Below, piece by piece: positions 6,571 to 13,518 of a DNA stretch of 46,613 nucleotides (position 1 is the first letter of the stretch; each line of letters opens with the position of its first letter). Position numbers and translations under genes: made by a program. Source of the stretch: a virus; IMG/VR virus record IMGVR_UViG_3300017605_001520, positions 1 through 46,613 of that record; one strand, given 5' to 3'. The notes under the pieces are model-generated. The model was not told where the DNA came from, made no database searches, and worked only from the letters and a program-made list of their open reading frames with translations.

Positions 6571-7479
6571 GTGGCTGAGAGGCGGCCGGCGAGGAAGCGT
6601 CGGTCGATGGGCGCCGCGGAGCGCTACGGACTGGCGGAACACGAGCGGTTCGCGATGGTCCCGGAGCAACTCCTGCGCGTGCTCCGCGAGAAGGGCGCCG
6701 ACCCAGGCGACCTGGCCGCGGCCGTGTGCATCCTGTTCTCGTGGCGGCCGGAGAAGGGCAACGTGCTCACCTTCTCGAGCGGCGAGTTCGCCAGGCTGAC
6801 CGGGTTCGCGAAGTCCGCCGCGCATCGCTACCTGACGCACCTCTCCGAACTCGGCCTCGTCACCCTCGCCGTCGAACCCGGCCGCGCCGCCCGCGTCGAC
6901 CTGACGCCGCTCCTCGCCGCCATGCGCGGACACACCCTCGCCGTCCTGCCGCCCGCCGAGCCGCCGCCCGCCGACGCCGACGCCGTCGCCAGGCACCTTG
7001 CAGAAATCCGCGCCCGCTTCCCGAACCAGGGCACGCTGCACATGGGGCGTCCCACCGGCGGGACGGTTCAGGCTCGCACCGACCGTCCCATCGGCGGGAC
7101 GGTTTCGGACCCAACCGTCCCACCGGCGGAACGAACCGTCCCACCGGCGGGACGGTACCGTCCCACGGGCGGAACGAACCGTCCCACGGGCGGGACGGTT
7201 GCACCGAGTACTTACGACGACGCCGCGAGCCCCCGCGCAGACGCAGCCCTCGCGCGCGCGCGCGGAGAGGCAGAGATAGCAGAAGCAGACGCGGCGAACG
7301 CGCCCGCGGCCGGCTGTAGAAGTGCCGGCCCGCGTCCGCCGCGTACCGTCAACGGCGCCGGACTACCCAGGCAGCGAACGCAGCGCGAACTCCTCGCACA
7401 CCTCCGCGAGCTCGAGAAGCTGGACGAGCCACGCGCCGCCCCGCCGACGCAGCCACGCGCGCCACGCGAAGCCCTGTAG
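6571..7479 (+). CDS. Replication initiator, lambda O-like, with origin iterons inside the gene
   Basis: 302 residues from GTG 6571 (short GAGG in front); ATG 6607 with AGGAAG upstream is a possible alternative. Residues about 15-110 look like a winged helix: VLTFSSGEFARLTGFAKSAA, then HRYLTHLSELGLV and a basic wing. This is the arrangement of phage O-type initiators and other Rep proteins, whose N-terminus binds origin repeats. The centre (about 155-210) is low-complexity with repeated PTGGT units, because this stretch of DNA consists of six palindromic iterons. The C-terminus (QRELLAHLRELEKLDEP) is helical and may contact the host helicase or its loader. In lambda, the O gene likewise contains its own origin. 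Family assignment is by architecture, not by clear sequence match. Confidence 0.72.
   Translation: MAERRPARKRRSMGAAERYGLAEHERFAMVPEQLLRVLREKGADPGDLAAAVCILFSWRPEKGNVLTFSSGEFARLTGFAKSAAHRYLTHLSELGLVTLAVEPGRAARVDLTPLLAAMRGHTLAVLPPAEPPPADADAVARHLAEIRARFPNQGTLHMGRPTGGTVQARTDRPIGGTVSDPTVPPAERTVPPAGRYRPTGGTNRPTGGTVAPSTYDDAASPRADAALARARGEAEIAEADAANAPAAGCRSAGPRPPRTVNGAGLPRQRTQRELLAHLRELEKLDEPRAAPPTQPRAPREAL
7049..7196. repeat. Six palindromic iterons: probable replication origin
   Basis: Core GTCCCACCGGCGGGAC or close variants start at 7049, 7085, 7117, 7138, 7160 and 7181. Differences are one or two bases: T for C at 7091, A for G in the third and fifth copies, and CGGG for CCGG in the last two. Flanks extend four copies (7049, 7085, 7138, 7181) to near-perfect dyads of about 22-24 bases ending in ACGGT. 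The last four cores are 21-22 bases apart, two helical turns, so bound proteins would lie on one face. All are inside the initiator gene. The arrangement matches iteron origins in general and the lambda origin within gene O in particular. Confidence 0.78.
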
Positions 7480-8053
7480 CCCTCGTAGGCCTGAACCGAA
7501 CCCGCAGGAGGAACGGGACTCCGACCCGTCCAGAGGAAACGGGACTCCGGCGCACGCACCGCGGACGGGGGGAGTCCTCACCTAGCAGCGGGGCGGCGGG
7601 GCGTCGGCGAGCCTGCCCCATGCCCGGCCGCCCCGTCCTCGTCGCCGACCGCGCGCGACGTCCTCCGCCCCGAACGTCGCATAATGGCTGTTATGGTGTG
7701 AACCGTAGGCTCGACTCCGCACCGCACTGCGCGCCGAACCACGTCGACCGCTACCTGTAGTGCGTGTCGGCTCCGGCCGCAGCGCGCGGACCACGTCGAC
7801 CAGGTGCTCGCGCACGTCGCCGCGGAGCAGCTCGACGACGTCGCCGGCGGCCCGGCCGCGACCGCGGATGAGGTGTCCGAACGCGCCCGCGCGCCGCGCA
7901 GCTCGAGGTGCGCATCGGGCGACGGAGAGCGGCTCGCGGACCTCGGCCCCGTTGCTTTCGCCGAGCATCCTCGGTAGCATCCTCGGGCCGCGAACGCACT
8001 GCACTGCGCAGTGCGGGGGACGGCAGGTCGAACGGTTCTGACGGAGGTGCATC
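7480..8053. other. 574-bp gap beside the origin without a convincing gene
   Basis: Reading frames exist on both strands but none has a good start signal or a natural-looking sequence over its full length, so a small gene cannot be excluded. Visible elements: ACGGGACTCCG twice, near 7513 and 7538; an AT-rich patch ATAATGGCTGTTAT at 7681-7694, exceptional in this GC-rich genome; ACCACGTCGACC twice (7738-7749 and 7790-7801); AGCATCCTCGG twice, near 7964 and 7977; and a perfect palindrome at 8001-8014. The radC ribosome binding site ends the gap. It may hold the unwinding element of the origin and the radC promoter. Confidence 0.5.
8001..8014. promoter_or_regulatory. Perfect 14-bp palindrome upstream of radC (operator candidate)
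   Basis: GCACTGCGCAGTGC is a perfect dyad 39 bases before the radC ATG. The AGCATCCTCGG direct repeat lies just upstream. Position and symmetry fit an operator for a dimeric repressor or activator. No regulator can be assigned to it. Confidence 0.4.
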
Positions 8054-8692
8054 ATGGCGGGACGCTACGCCGACAGGGTGAGCGAGCTGGTCGAGCGAGT
8101 CGACGCGCTCGCGGACGCCGAGCTGGTCGAGCTGGTCATCGGGGTGGACCGCGCGGACGCGGTCGAGCTGCTCGCGGGGCGCGGGTTGCGGGGCGCGCTC
8201 GCGTTGACGTGCGCCGAGGCGAGCGACGCGGGGCTCACGCCGTTGCAAGCTGCGCGGCTCCGCGCGCTTTCGTCCACGGTGTCGCGTGCGATGGTGGAAC
8301 CGCTCACGCGCGGTGCGCGGCTCGGCGGCGGCGCGGACGTGTTCCGCCACTATCACGCGTCGATGCGCGAGCTGCGGCACGAGCAGTTCCGCGTGTTGAT
8401 GCTCGACGGCAAACACCGCGTGCTCCGAGAGGAGCTGATCTCGCAAGGCACGCTGACGTCGTCGCCCATTCATCCGCGGGAGGTGTTCGCGCCCGCGATC
8501 CGTCATTCCGCGGCGGCGCTGGTCATGGTCCATAACCACCCGTCCGGCGATCCGACGCCGTCCGCCGATGACCTCGAAGTGACGCGCCGCCTCTGTGAGG
8601 TGGGGCTGCTCGTCGGCATCCGCGTCGTCGACCACGTCATCGTCGGCGACGGGCAGTACTGCTCGATGGCGGACCGCGGGCTGCTCCGATGA
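8054..8692 (+). CDS. radC: RadC family JAB/MPN-domain protein
   Basis: 212 residues from ATG 8054, with GGAGGTG upstream. Residues 1-75 resemble the helical N-terminus of RadC. Residues about 85-205 are the JAB/MPN domain: a glutamate near 126-127 (REELISQGTL), then HNHPSGDPTPSADD at 160-173. This gives the HxH (160, 162), serine 170 and aspartate 173 of a JAMM zinc site. The close VVDHVIVG is also typical of RadC. Length matches the family (about 220). Despite the name, the activity is not settled; the family is common on plasmids and prophages. It lies beside the origin and overlaps the next gene by four bases, so a role in replication, recombination or counter-defence is plausible. Confidence 0.93.
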   Translation: MAGRYADRVSELVERVDALADAELVELVIGVDRADAVELLAGRGLRGALALTCAEASDAGLTPLQAARLRALSSTVSRAMVEPLTRGARLGGGADVFRHYHASMRELRHEQFRVLMLDGKHRVLREELISQGTLTSSPIHPREVFAPAIRHSAAALVMVHNHPSGDPTPSADDLEVTRRLCEVGLLVGIRVVDHVIVGDGQYCSMADRGLLR

Positions 8693-8904
8693 GGTTCACG
8701 TCCGCGGGCGGCGCGCTGCGCGCGCGGCTCGTGCAGTTGAATGCGCGCGACCCCGACAACGCGGTCGCGCGCGCCGCGGAGTTCCGCGAGCTGCGCGCGC
8801 ACCTTGGGCGCGCGGCTCGTCGCGCGCGCCGCTCGGGCGCGTCCGATCATCACGCGTTGCGCACGTTGCTGCGCGAGGCGTGGCTGCACGCCGTTCTTCC
8901 CTAG
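8689..8904 (+). CDS. Small basic hypothetical protein
   Basis: 71 residues from ATG 8689, overlapping the radC stop (ATGA). It begins MRFTSAGGALRARLVQLNAR, is arginine- and alanine-rich and fully helical, and has no cysteine or membrane segment. Strong basic charge suggests nucleic-acid binding. It is the first of a chain of small genes that runs to 12815. Confidence 0.68.
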   Translation: MRFTSAGGALRARLVQLNARDPDNAVARAAEFRELRAHLGRAARRARRSGASDHHALRTLLREAWLHAVLP

Positions 8905-8907
8905 TTC

Positions 8908-8928
8908 GGTCCGCGCGCGCCGCGGACC
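8908..8928 (+). terminator. GC-rich hairpin after the radC-linked gene
   Basis: GGTCCGCG (8908-8915) and CGCGGACC (8921-8928) form a perfect 8-bp stem with a five-base loop, just after the stop of 8689-8904. There is no T tract, so it may be a partial terminator, a processing site or an mRNA-stability element. Confidence 0.4.
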
Positions 8929-8962
8929 GTTCGCGGCGCGCGCGCTTTCCCGAGGTGACTCG

Positions 8963-9223
8963 ATGACATCGACCAGGTGCTCGGCGAAGTGCCGCGCGTA
9001 CTGCGACGACGCGTGCCGCACTGCGAACCGTCGGCGCGCGCGGAGCGACGACGGGTTCGGGTTGGCGAAGTGGGCGCGGGAGTCCGCGGGCGCGGACGTG
9101 CGCGAGCTGCGCGTCGAGTCCGCGCGGCTCGTGCTCGGCGACGTTCGGTTCGGGCGCGCGGTGTTCGCGCGCGCCGGACGTTGCATCGGTTGCGGCGCCG
9201 ACAAGCGGCGCGAGGAGGTGTGA
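8963..9223 (+). CDS. Small cysteine-rich protein
   Basis: 86 residues from ATG 8963, with GAGGTGA in front; longer frames start inside the preceding gene. The N-terminus is MTSTRCSAKCRAYCDDAC and the C-terminus has RCIGCGADKRREEV. Four cysteines at the start and two at the end could form one or two metal sites. The middle is helical and arginine-rich. Function unknown. Confidence 0.7.
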   Translation: MTSTRCSAKCRAYCDDACRTANRRRARSDDGFGLAKWARESAGADVRELRVESARLVLGDVRFGRAVFARAGRCIGCGADKRREEV

Positions 9224-9225
9224 AC

Positions 9226-9747
9226 GTGAGCACGGCAACGGTCCAACTGAAGAACGGCGGCAACGTGGTCGCCGAGGTGGCGGCGGACGTCGTCGGGTTC
9301 ATCGCGGTGCACCGTTCGCGGCCCGCGGAGTTCCGCGCGTGGACGCTGACTCACGTGCCGACGGGGTGCGCGATCGCGCGCGCCCACACCGAGGCGGACG
9401 CCGGCGAGCTGCGCGCGGCGCTGCTCCCGCACGATGCGCGGTGGAACTTCAGTGACCCCGAGGCGGCGCGCCCGCTCGCGGCCGTCGTCGGGCCCGTCAT
9501 CGCGGCAGCGTACGAACGCGACTCGCTCGACGACGCCGAGGACGCCGAGGAGCTGCGCGCGACGACGACGAACCGCCACACGAAGGAACGGCGGGAGTTC
9601 ACCTACACCTTGGCGGAGCTGCGCGGCGTGGTGATGGGCGACGCCGACGACGAATGCACGGGCCCGTGCGCGTGCAGCCCTCTCGAACCCGACGGAACGT
9701 GCAGCAAGGGCTGGCCGTCGCGCTGCCGCGCAGCGGGGCTCATCTAG
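9226..9747 (+). CDS. Hypothetical protein with C-terminal cysteine motif
   Basis: 173 residues from GTG 9226, chosen over the in-frame GTG at 9220 because GAGGAGG lies seven bases before it. It starts VSTATVQLKNGGNVVAEVAA, apparently beta-rich. Residues 50-105 contain ARAHTEADAGELRAALL, a small alpha-beta unit. The C-terminus has CTGPCACSPLEPDGTC with a further SRC, a compact cysteine cluster. It overlaps the next gene by one base (TAGTG). No family was recognised. Confidence 0.7.
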   Translation: MSTATVQLKNGGNVVAEVAADVVGFIAVHRSRPAEFRAWTLTHVPTGCAIARAHTEADAGELRAALLPHDARWNFSDPEAARPLAAVVGPVIAAAYERDSLDDAEDAEELRATTTNRHTKERREFTYTLAELRGVVMGDADDECTGPCACSPLEPDGTCSKGWPSRCRAAGLI

Positions 9748-10001
9748 TGCGCGGCGGGAGGTTCGAGCGGCGCACGTTCCTGTACGCGTTCCGGCTGACG
9801 TGGTCCGCACGCTGCACTTGCTGCCGCGTGCGGACGTGGTCCGTCGAGCAGTGGGTGAAAGGGCTCGGATGGATCGCGCTCGGCGCCCCCGGCCGCCGTC
9901 CGCGGCCCGCGCACTTCGCCGCGTTCGGGCCCGCGCTCGCGTTCCTGAAGTCGCGATCGCCGGCGACGGCGCGCGCGGTGGCGGCGGCGGTGCGGCCATG
10001 A
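9747..10001 (+). CDS. Small basic protein
   Basis: 84 residues from GTG 9747, which shares one base with the previous stop. It begins VRGGRFERRTFLYAFRLTWS and then has CTCCRVRTWSVEQW. It is strongly basic with several tryptophans and three cysteines. The end is helical and alanine-rich. Its stop overlaps the next ATG. Function unknown; one of the coupled small-gene chain. Confidence 0.65.
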   Translation: MRGGRFERRTFLYAFRLTWSARCTCCRVRTWSVEQWVKGLGWIALGAPGRRPRPAHFAAFGPALAFLKSRSPATARAVAAAVRP

Positions 10002-10414
10002 GCGAGCGCGGCATCACGGCCGAGGAACGCCGCCTGGTCGACCACGTCACGCGTTGGGGTAGCGACGGCTACGGCGCGATGGTGACGAAGCTCCGCAAGG
10101 GCCGGGGGTGGACGTGGGGCGGCGGGTTCGGGGTCAAGGGGCCGCCCGTCGTGTTCAAACGAAAGCGCGACGCCGTCGCGAGCTTCGAGGCGTTCCTCGA
10201 GGTCCTGCACGGCGAGCTGCGCGACGAAGCGCGGGCGCGAGCCGTCGCGGCCGCCGGCGCGGAGTTGTGCCCGCGGTGCTGCATGGCGCTCGTGTCGGGC
10301 ACGGCGTTCGAGGACGGCAGGCCGGTGCGCGTTTGCGGCTCGTGCGCGCTGGCGTCCATCATCGAGACGATCGGCAAGGGTTCCACGGGTTCACGTGAGG
10401 AGGTCACACCATGA
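9998..10414 (+). CDS. Hypothetical protein with CxxCC and CxxC motifs
   Basis: 138 residues from ATG 9998, overlapping the previous stop (ATGA). The N-terminal half is helical (ITAEERRLVDHVTRWGSDGY) with a lysine-rich turn. The C-terminal half has ELCPRCCMALVSG and, about 20 residues later, RVCGSCALASI, together a four-cysteine zinc ribbon. It ends overlapping the next gene. Function unknown. Confidence 0.72.
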   Translation: MSERGITAEERRLVDHVTRWGSDGYGAMVTKLRKGRGWTWGGGFGVKGPPVVFKRKRDAVASFEAFLEVLHGELRDEARARAVAAAGAELCPRCCMALVSGTAFEDGRPVRVCGSCALASIIETIGKGSTGSREEVTP

Positions 10415-10650
10415 GCGGTCACCGCAAGCTGCGCGAGACGTGGTACGTCGTGGGCGAGTTCCACGAGCCGGGCCCGAACGGCCGCCGCGTGCCGTTGCTG
10501 TACGAGATGGGGAGCGAGTCGCGCGCGCGGCGCGCCGCGGAGCTCGCACGCCACGCCGGCGCGGAGGTGTTCGAGGTCGCGCCGCTCTCGGCGCTCGTCG
10601 ACCGCATGCGCCCGAAGCTCCCGCCGCAGCTCGCCACGGTGCAGCCGTGA
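10411..10650 (+). CDS. Small hypothetical protein
   Basis: 79 residues from ATG 10411, with GAGGAGGTC closely upstream and an ATGA overlap with the previous gene. It begins MSGHRKLRETWYVVGEFHEP and reads like a small alpha-beta fold: two strands, a loop with GPNGRR, a strand, then the helix ESRARRAAELARHAG. No cysteines. Function unknown. Confidence 0.7.
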   Translation: MSGHRKLRETWYVVGEFHEPGPNGRRVPLLYEMGSESRARRAAELARHAGAEVFEVAPLSALVDRMRPKLPPQLATVQP

Positions 10651-11717
10651 CGCACGCGGATCTCTCCGCGCGGCGCGACCAGGCCCGGCGCAAGAAACGG
10701 CGCGAGCGGCTGTTCGCGCGGCTGCGCAAGGCGGCGAGCGCGGAGCCGACGCCGCAGCCGAAGAACCGCGCGCACGTCGTCAACCTGATGCGCCCGCGGC
10801 GGCGGCCGGCGGCGATCGGCGACGTGCGCGTCGTGCGCGGACACTCCGGGCAGCTCGTCCGGCGGGTCAAGTTCACCAACGTGGGCCGCAGCGGGCAGCG
10901 GTGGATGGACTACGCGCGGTGGTGGTGGCTGCGCCACAAGAGCCCGATCCCGGCCGGCATGGGCGTGACGCACGCGAACGGGCACCTCCTCGACGACCGC
11001 CCGCAGAACCTCGTCCTCACGTCATCCTCCGACCGTCTCGCGCGGTGGCATCTCGCGGACGGCCGCCGCAGCCGGGCGCAGCTCCGGCGCGCGTGGCGCG
11101 GCTGCGCGGAGTCGAACCGCGCCCGCGCCGAGGTCCGTTCGCTGCGCACCCTCTGGCCGACCAGGTGGTACGTGGTCGACCCCGCCGCACGAACGATCGA
11201 GACGAAGACGTGGAGGCGGCGGGAGGACGCGTACCGCGCCGCCGGCGTCGACGTCGACCGCCGCCACGTCTACGGCCCGCCGCGCCTCGGCGGCGTCTAC
11301 GGGTTCCCGGGGCTCTCGACGGCCGAGGGGGCGACGTTGCGCGCGATCGTCGCCGCGGCGGGCCGCGGCCTGCTCCTCGAGGAGCTGCGCCGCGCCGTCC
11401 CCGAACTCATCGCCGAGCGCCGCGCGTACATGCGCCCGCGCCAGTCCGTCTACAGCGAACACGTCGTCTACCGGCTGCGCCGCATGGGCCTGGTCAAGGG
11501 CCACCGCACGTACTGCCGCGGGCCCGTGCGCTACGTGGCGACCAGGGCCGCGCTCGCGCGGGAGAAGTGGGAGTTCCGCAAGTGGGTGCTGACCGGCGTG
11601 CAGCTCCGCACGGCGGAGTTCGCTGGATGGGAGCGCGTGCGCGCCGGCGGACGCTACTACGCGACCGAGGATCCTCGCGACAAGGAGCTGCTCGAGCTCC
11701 TCGAGGGCGCGGGATGA
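10647..11717 (+). CDS. HNH endonuclease with winged-helix-like C-terminus
   Basis: 356 residues from GTG 10647, overlapping the previous stop (GTGA). HNH nucleases cut DNA with one divalent metal ion. Residues 1-50 are very basic. The HNH unit is at about 105-135: GVTHANGHLLDDRPQNLVL gives histidine 109, asparagine 121 and, later, histidine 135 (ARWH). This is the form seen in phage homing enzymes (HNH_3 type). Residues about 215-340 contain repeated helical units (GLLLEELRRAVPELI, YSEHVVYRLRRMGLV) that look like winged-helix DNA-binding parts. It sits inside the early operon with coupled neighbours, unlike a freely inserted homing gene. It could be a homing enzyme, a packaging nuclease or a host-DNA-degrading factor. 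Confidence 0.82.
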   Translation: MTHADLSARRDQARRKKRRERLFARLRKAASAEPTPQPKNRAHVVNLMRPRRRPAAIGDVRVVRGHSGQLVRRVKFTNVGRSGQRWMDYARWWWLRHKSPIPAGMGVTHANGHLLDDRPQNLVLTSSSDRLARWHLADGRRSRAQLRRAWRGCAESNRARAEVRSLRTLWPTRWYVVDPAARTIETKTWRRREDAYRAAGVDVDRRHVYGPPRLGGVYGFPGLSTAEGATLRAIVAAAGRGLLLEELRRAVPELIAERRAYMRPRQSVYSEHVVYRLRRMGLVKGHRTYCRGPVRYVATRAALAREKWEFRKWVLTGVQLRTAEFAGWERVRAGGRYYATEDPRDKELLELLEGAG

Positions 11718-12055
11718 AGCGCCAGGGCGGGCGCAGGTCGGCGTGGATCGCGAGCCACCAGGACGACGTCCTCGCGGAGTTGTCGGAGTGGTTCACGTCG
11801 ATGGGCGGCGACCGCGAGGAGGACGTCCTCCTCGAGCGGCTCGAGCGGCTCGAATTCACGGAGCGCACCGCGCCAGTCTCCAACAGGCGTGTCGTGCGGA
11901 TACGGGCCGAGCACGAATGCGCTACGTGCAAGGCTTCAATCGCGAAAGGTACACGGTGCTGGTCCGTTTCGGCCGCGTGGTCGGGCGGGCGCGGCATCTC
12001 GTGGTGGTACTGCAACCGTTGCGAGCCGGTCGGCTCAGAGGAGACGAGGGTATGA
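11714..12055 (+). CDS. Hypothetical protein with zinc-ribbon C-terminus
   Basis: 113 residues from ATG 11714, overlapping the HNH stop (ATGA). The N-terminal 60 residues are acidic and helical (REEDVLLERLERLEF). The C-terminal half has CATCKASIAKGTRCW and then YCNRCEP: two CxxC pairs and one extra cysteine forming a probable zinc ribbon, with tryptophans between (SVSAAWSGGRGISWWY). This resembles small phage zinc-finger proteins of unknown role. Confidence 0.72.
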   Translation: MKRQGGRRSAWIASHQDDVLAELSEWFTSMGGDREEDVLLERLERLEFTERTAPVSNRRVVRIRAEHECATCKASIAKGTRCWSVSAAWSGGRGISWWYCNRCEPVGSEETRV

Positions 12056-12444
12056 AGTGCAAGGACAGACAGGGCGGATGGGGGACGTTCGAGCTCGATA
12101 CGTGCATCCACGTGATGCCGTGCGACGCCGAGGGCTACGCGCTGCCGCCGCACGTGGCGGACCTCGATTGCTTCTGCGAGCCGATCGTCCTCCCGGACAC
12201 GTTCAGTCTCGAGCGGTGCCTCTACAGGCACTTCGTCGTGCCCGACGTAGAGCTCCCGCTGCGCACACCGTACGCGCGCGGCTGCGGCACACCGCCGGCG
12301 AGCTCGTCGTGGTGGCCGACCTCGGCGGACGACGCCGCGATGCGGACATGGAAGACGCTGCGCGCGGCTCTCGTGTTCGTGGGCGCGGGGTTCGTGCTCA
12401 TGATGCTCGCGGCTGGCTTCGGCCTGATCGGCGGTGCGAAGTGA
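12052..12444 (+). CDS. Cysteine-rich protein with C-terminal membrane segment
   Basis: 130 residues from ATG 12052, overlapping the previous stop. Residues 1-50 carry several cysteines (MKCKDRQGGWG, CIHVMPCDAEG, LDCFCEP). The last 28 residues contain a single hydrophobic segment, LVFVGAGFVLMMLAAGFGLI, ending in GGAK. A soluble metal-binding head on a C-terminal anchor suggests action at the inner membrane, for example superinfection exclusion or lysis control. No family was recognised. Confidence 0.72.
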   Translation: MKCKDRQGGWGTFELDTCIHVMPCDAEGYALPPHVADLDCFCEPIVLPDTFSLERCLYRHFVVPDVELPLRTPYARGCGTPPASSSWWPTSADDAAMRTWKTLRAALVFVGAGFVLMMLAAGFGLIGGAK

Positions 12445-12815
12445 AGAAACCGCAGATGCCGCCGGAGGACACGAACCTGTCGTCGGCGCTCTACTACGCG
12501 ACGAACCACCCCGAGCTGTACGAGCTCCTCAAGAACGTGCAGGAAAGCCGGCCGATGGTCCACGACGCGCTCAGGCGCAAGGCGCTCGAGGAAGTGACCG
12601 CGCTGCTCAACTGGCTCGCCCAGGCGGCCACGTGCGGCGCGCAGACCGTGAACCTCGTCCACCAGCTCCTCGAGGAGATGAAGCCGTACCTCGACGAGGA
12701 CGGCTGCGCAGCCGTCGCCACGATCGAACGCGAGACGCTCTCGATGGCCGCCGGCATCCAGTCGCCGATCGTGGGGCTCGTCGGCATCGAACGGGACCGT
12801 CCCGACCCCGGCTAG
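12441..12815 (+). CDS. Helical hypothetical protein
   Basis: 124 residues from GTG 12441, overlapping the previous stop (GTGA). It starts VKKPQMPPEDTNLSSALYYA and is almost entirely helical (LYELLKNVQESRPMVHDALR, NLVHQLLEEMKPYL). It is acidic with two isolated cysteines. It is the last gene of the coupled chain that began at 8054. Function unknown. Confidence 0.7.
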   Translation: MKKPQMPPEDTNLSSALYYATNHPELYELLKNVQESRPMVHDALRRKALEEVTALLNWLAQAATCGAQTVNLVHQLLEEMKPYLDEDGCAAVATIERETLSMAAGIQSPIVGLVGIERDRPDPG

Positions 12816-13028
12816 CATCGAGAGCTTCAGTTCGGCGCGTGGAAGTGGTCCCCGGTGCAAGCGCTTCGACAGGCACTCACGTCCCGGGGCCGCGCAACCT
12901 GACCGCGGCGGATGGCGTTACAACCGGCGCCACACCGCGGCGACGCGGGCCACCTCAGAGGCCCGCCGGGCAGGTTCGATCGTGGTGGCAGCCACGAGCG
13001 CGCCGGACTCCACCAAGGGAGGTGCGAC
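12816..13028 (+). other. 213-bp gap between small-gene chain and recombination module
   Basis: No gene with a good start is visible. A TTCGATC sequence near 12976 looks like a tRNA T-loop, but the flanking bases do not pair. The end of the gap holds AAGGGAGG, the ribosome binding site of the next gene. A promoter for the recombination module may lie here, but no clear -35/-10 pair was seen. Confidence 0.4.
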
Positions 13029-13460
13029 GTGACGGAGGAACTCGACTTCGGCGGCCGCGAGCGCGTGCCGCTCAGGAACCAGGCGCAGGCCGTGCTCATC
13101 CTCGTGCAGGCCGCGCAGGACGCGCTCGACGCCGCCAAGGTCGCGGCGGAGAACATGGACGCGGAGCAGGCCGCGGCGCACATGGCCGCGATCCGGAAGC
13201 CGGCGCGCACGCTGATGGCGCTGCGCCAGGGAGCGAAGGAGGCCGTCGCGCAGTGGACGGCCCTCATGGACCAGCTCCCCTCGGTCATCACCATCGGGAA
13301 GATCGGCGACGACGCGCCGCCGGCGCCGAGATGGGAGGGCCCGAACCTCTGCAAGGCGTGCGGCGGCTCGAGGAGGACCTGGTCGAGCACACTCGAGCGC
13401 CAGGTGGTGTGCAGCAGGTGCGGCGGCACGGGCAAGGAGCCGACCACCACGAGCAGCTAG
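13029..13460 (+). CDS. Hypothetical protein with DnaJ-like zinc motif
   Basis: 143 residues from GTG 13029, with AAGGGAGG upstream. Residues 10-85 form long helices (QAVLILVQAAQDALDAAKVA, EQAAAHMAAIRKPARTLMAL). The C-terminus has CKACGGSRR and CSRCGGTGKE, the repeat unit of the DnaJ cysteine-rich domain, here with two instead of four repeats. It is the first gene of the recombination operon, with 58 bases before the nuclease. It could be a nucleic-acid-binding accessory factor. Exact role unknown. Confidence 0.75.
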   Translation: MTEELDFGGRERVPLRNQAQAVLILVQAAQDALDAAKVAAENMDAEQAAAHMAAIRKPARTLMALRQGAKEAVAQWTALMDQLPSVITIGKIGDDAPPAPRWEGPNLCKACGGSRRTWSSTLERQVVCSRCGGTGKEPTTTSS

Positions 13461-13518
13461 CGCGGCCGTCCCTGGTGCCGAGTATCCTCCGGAGGTTTCT
13501 CAACCCCGGAGGTGACAG

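Noticed and set aside
7582-8055. 157-codon frame on the - strand in the gap beside the origin
   Set aside because: It covers the palindrome and the radC binding site, has a biased arginine-rich composition and no Shine-Dalgarno sequence. The frames on the opposite strand are equally weak.
12960-12995. tRNA-like T-loop (TTCGATC)
   Set aside because: The five bases on either side do not pair, and no acceptor or anticodon stem can be drawn. No tRNA was found elsewhere.
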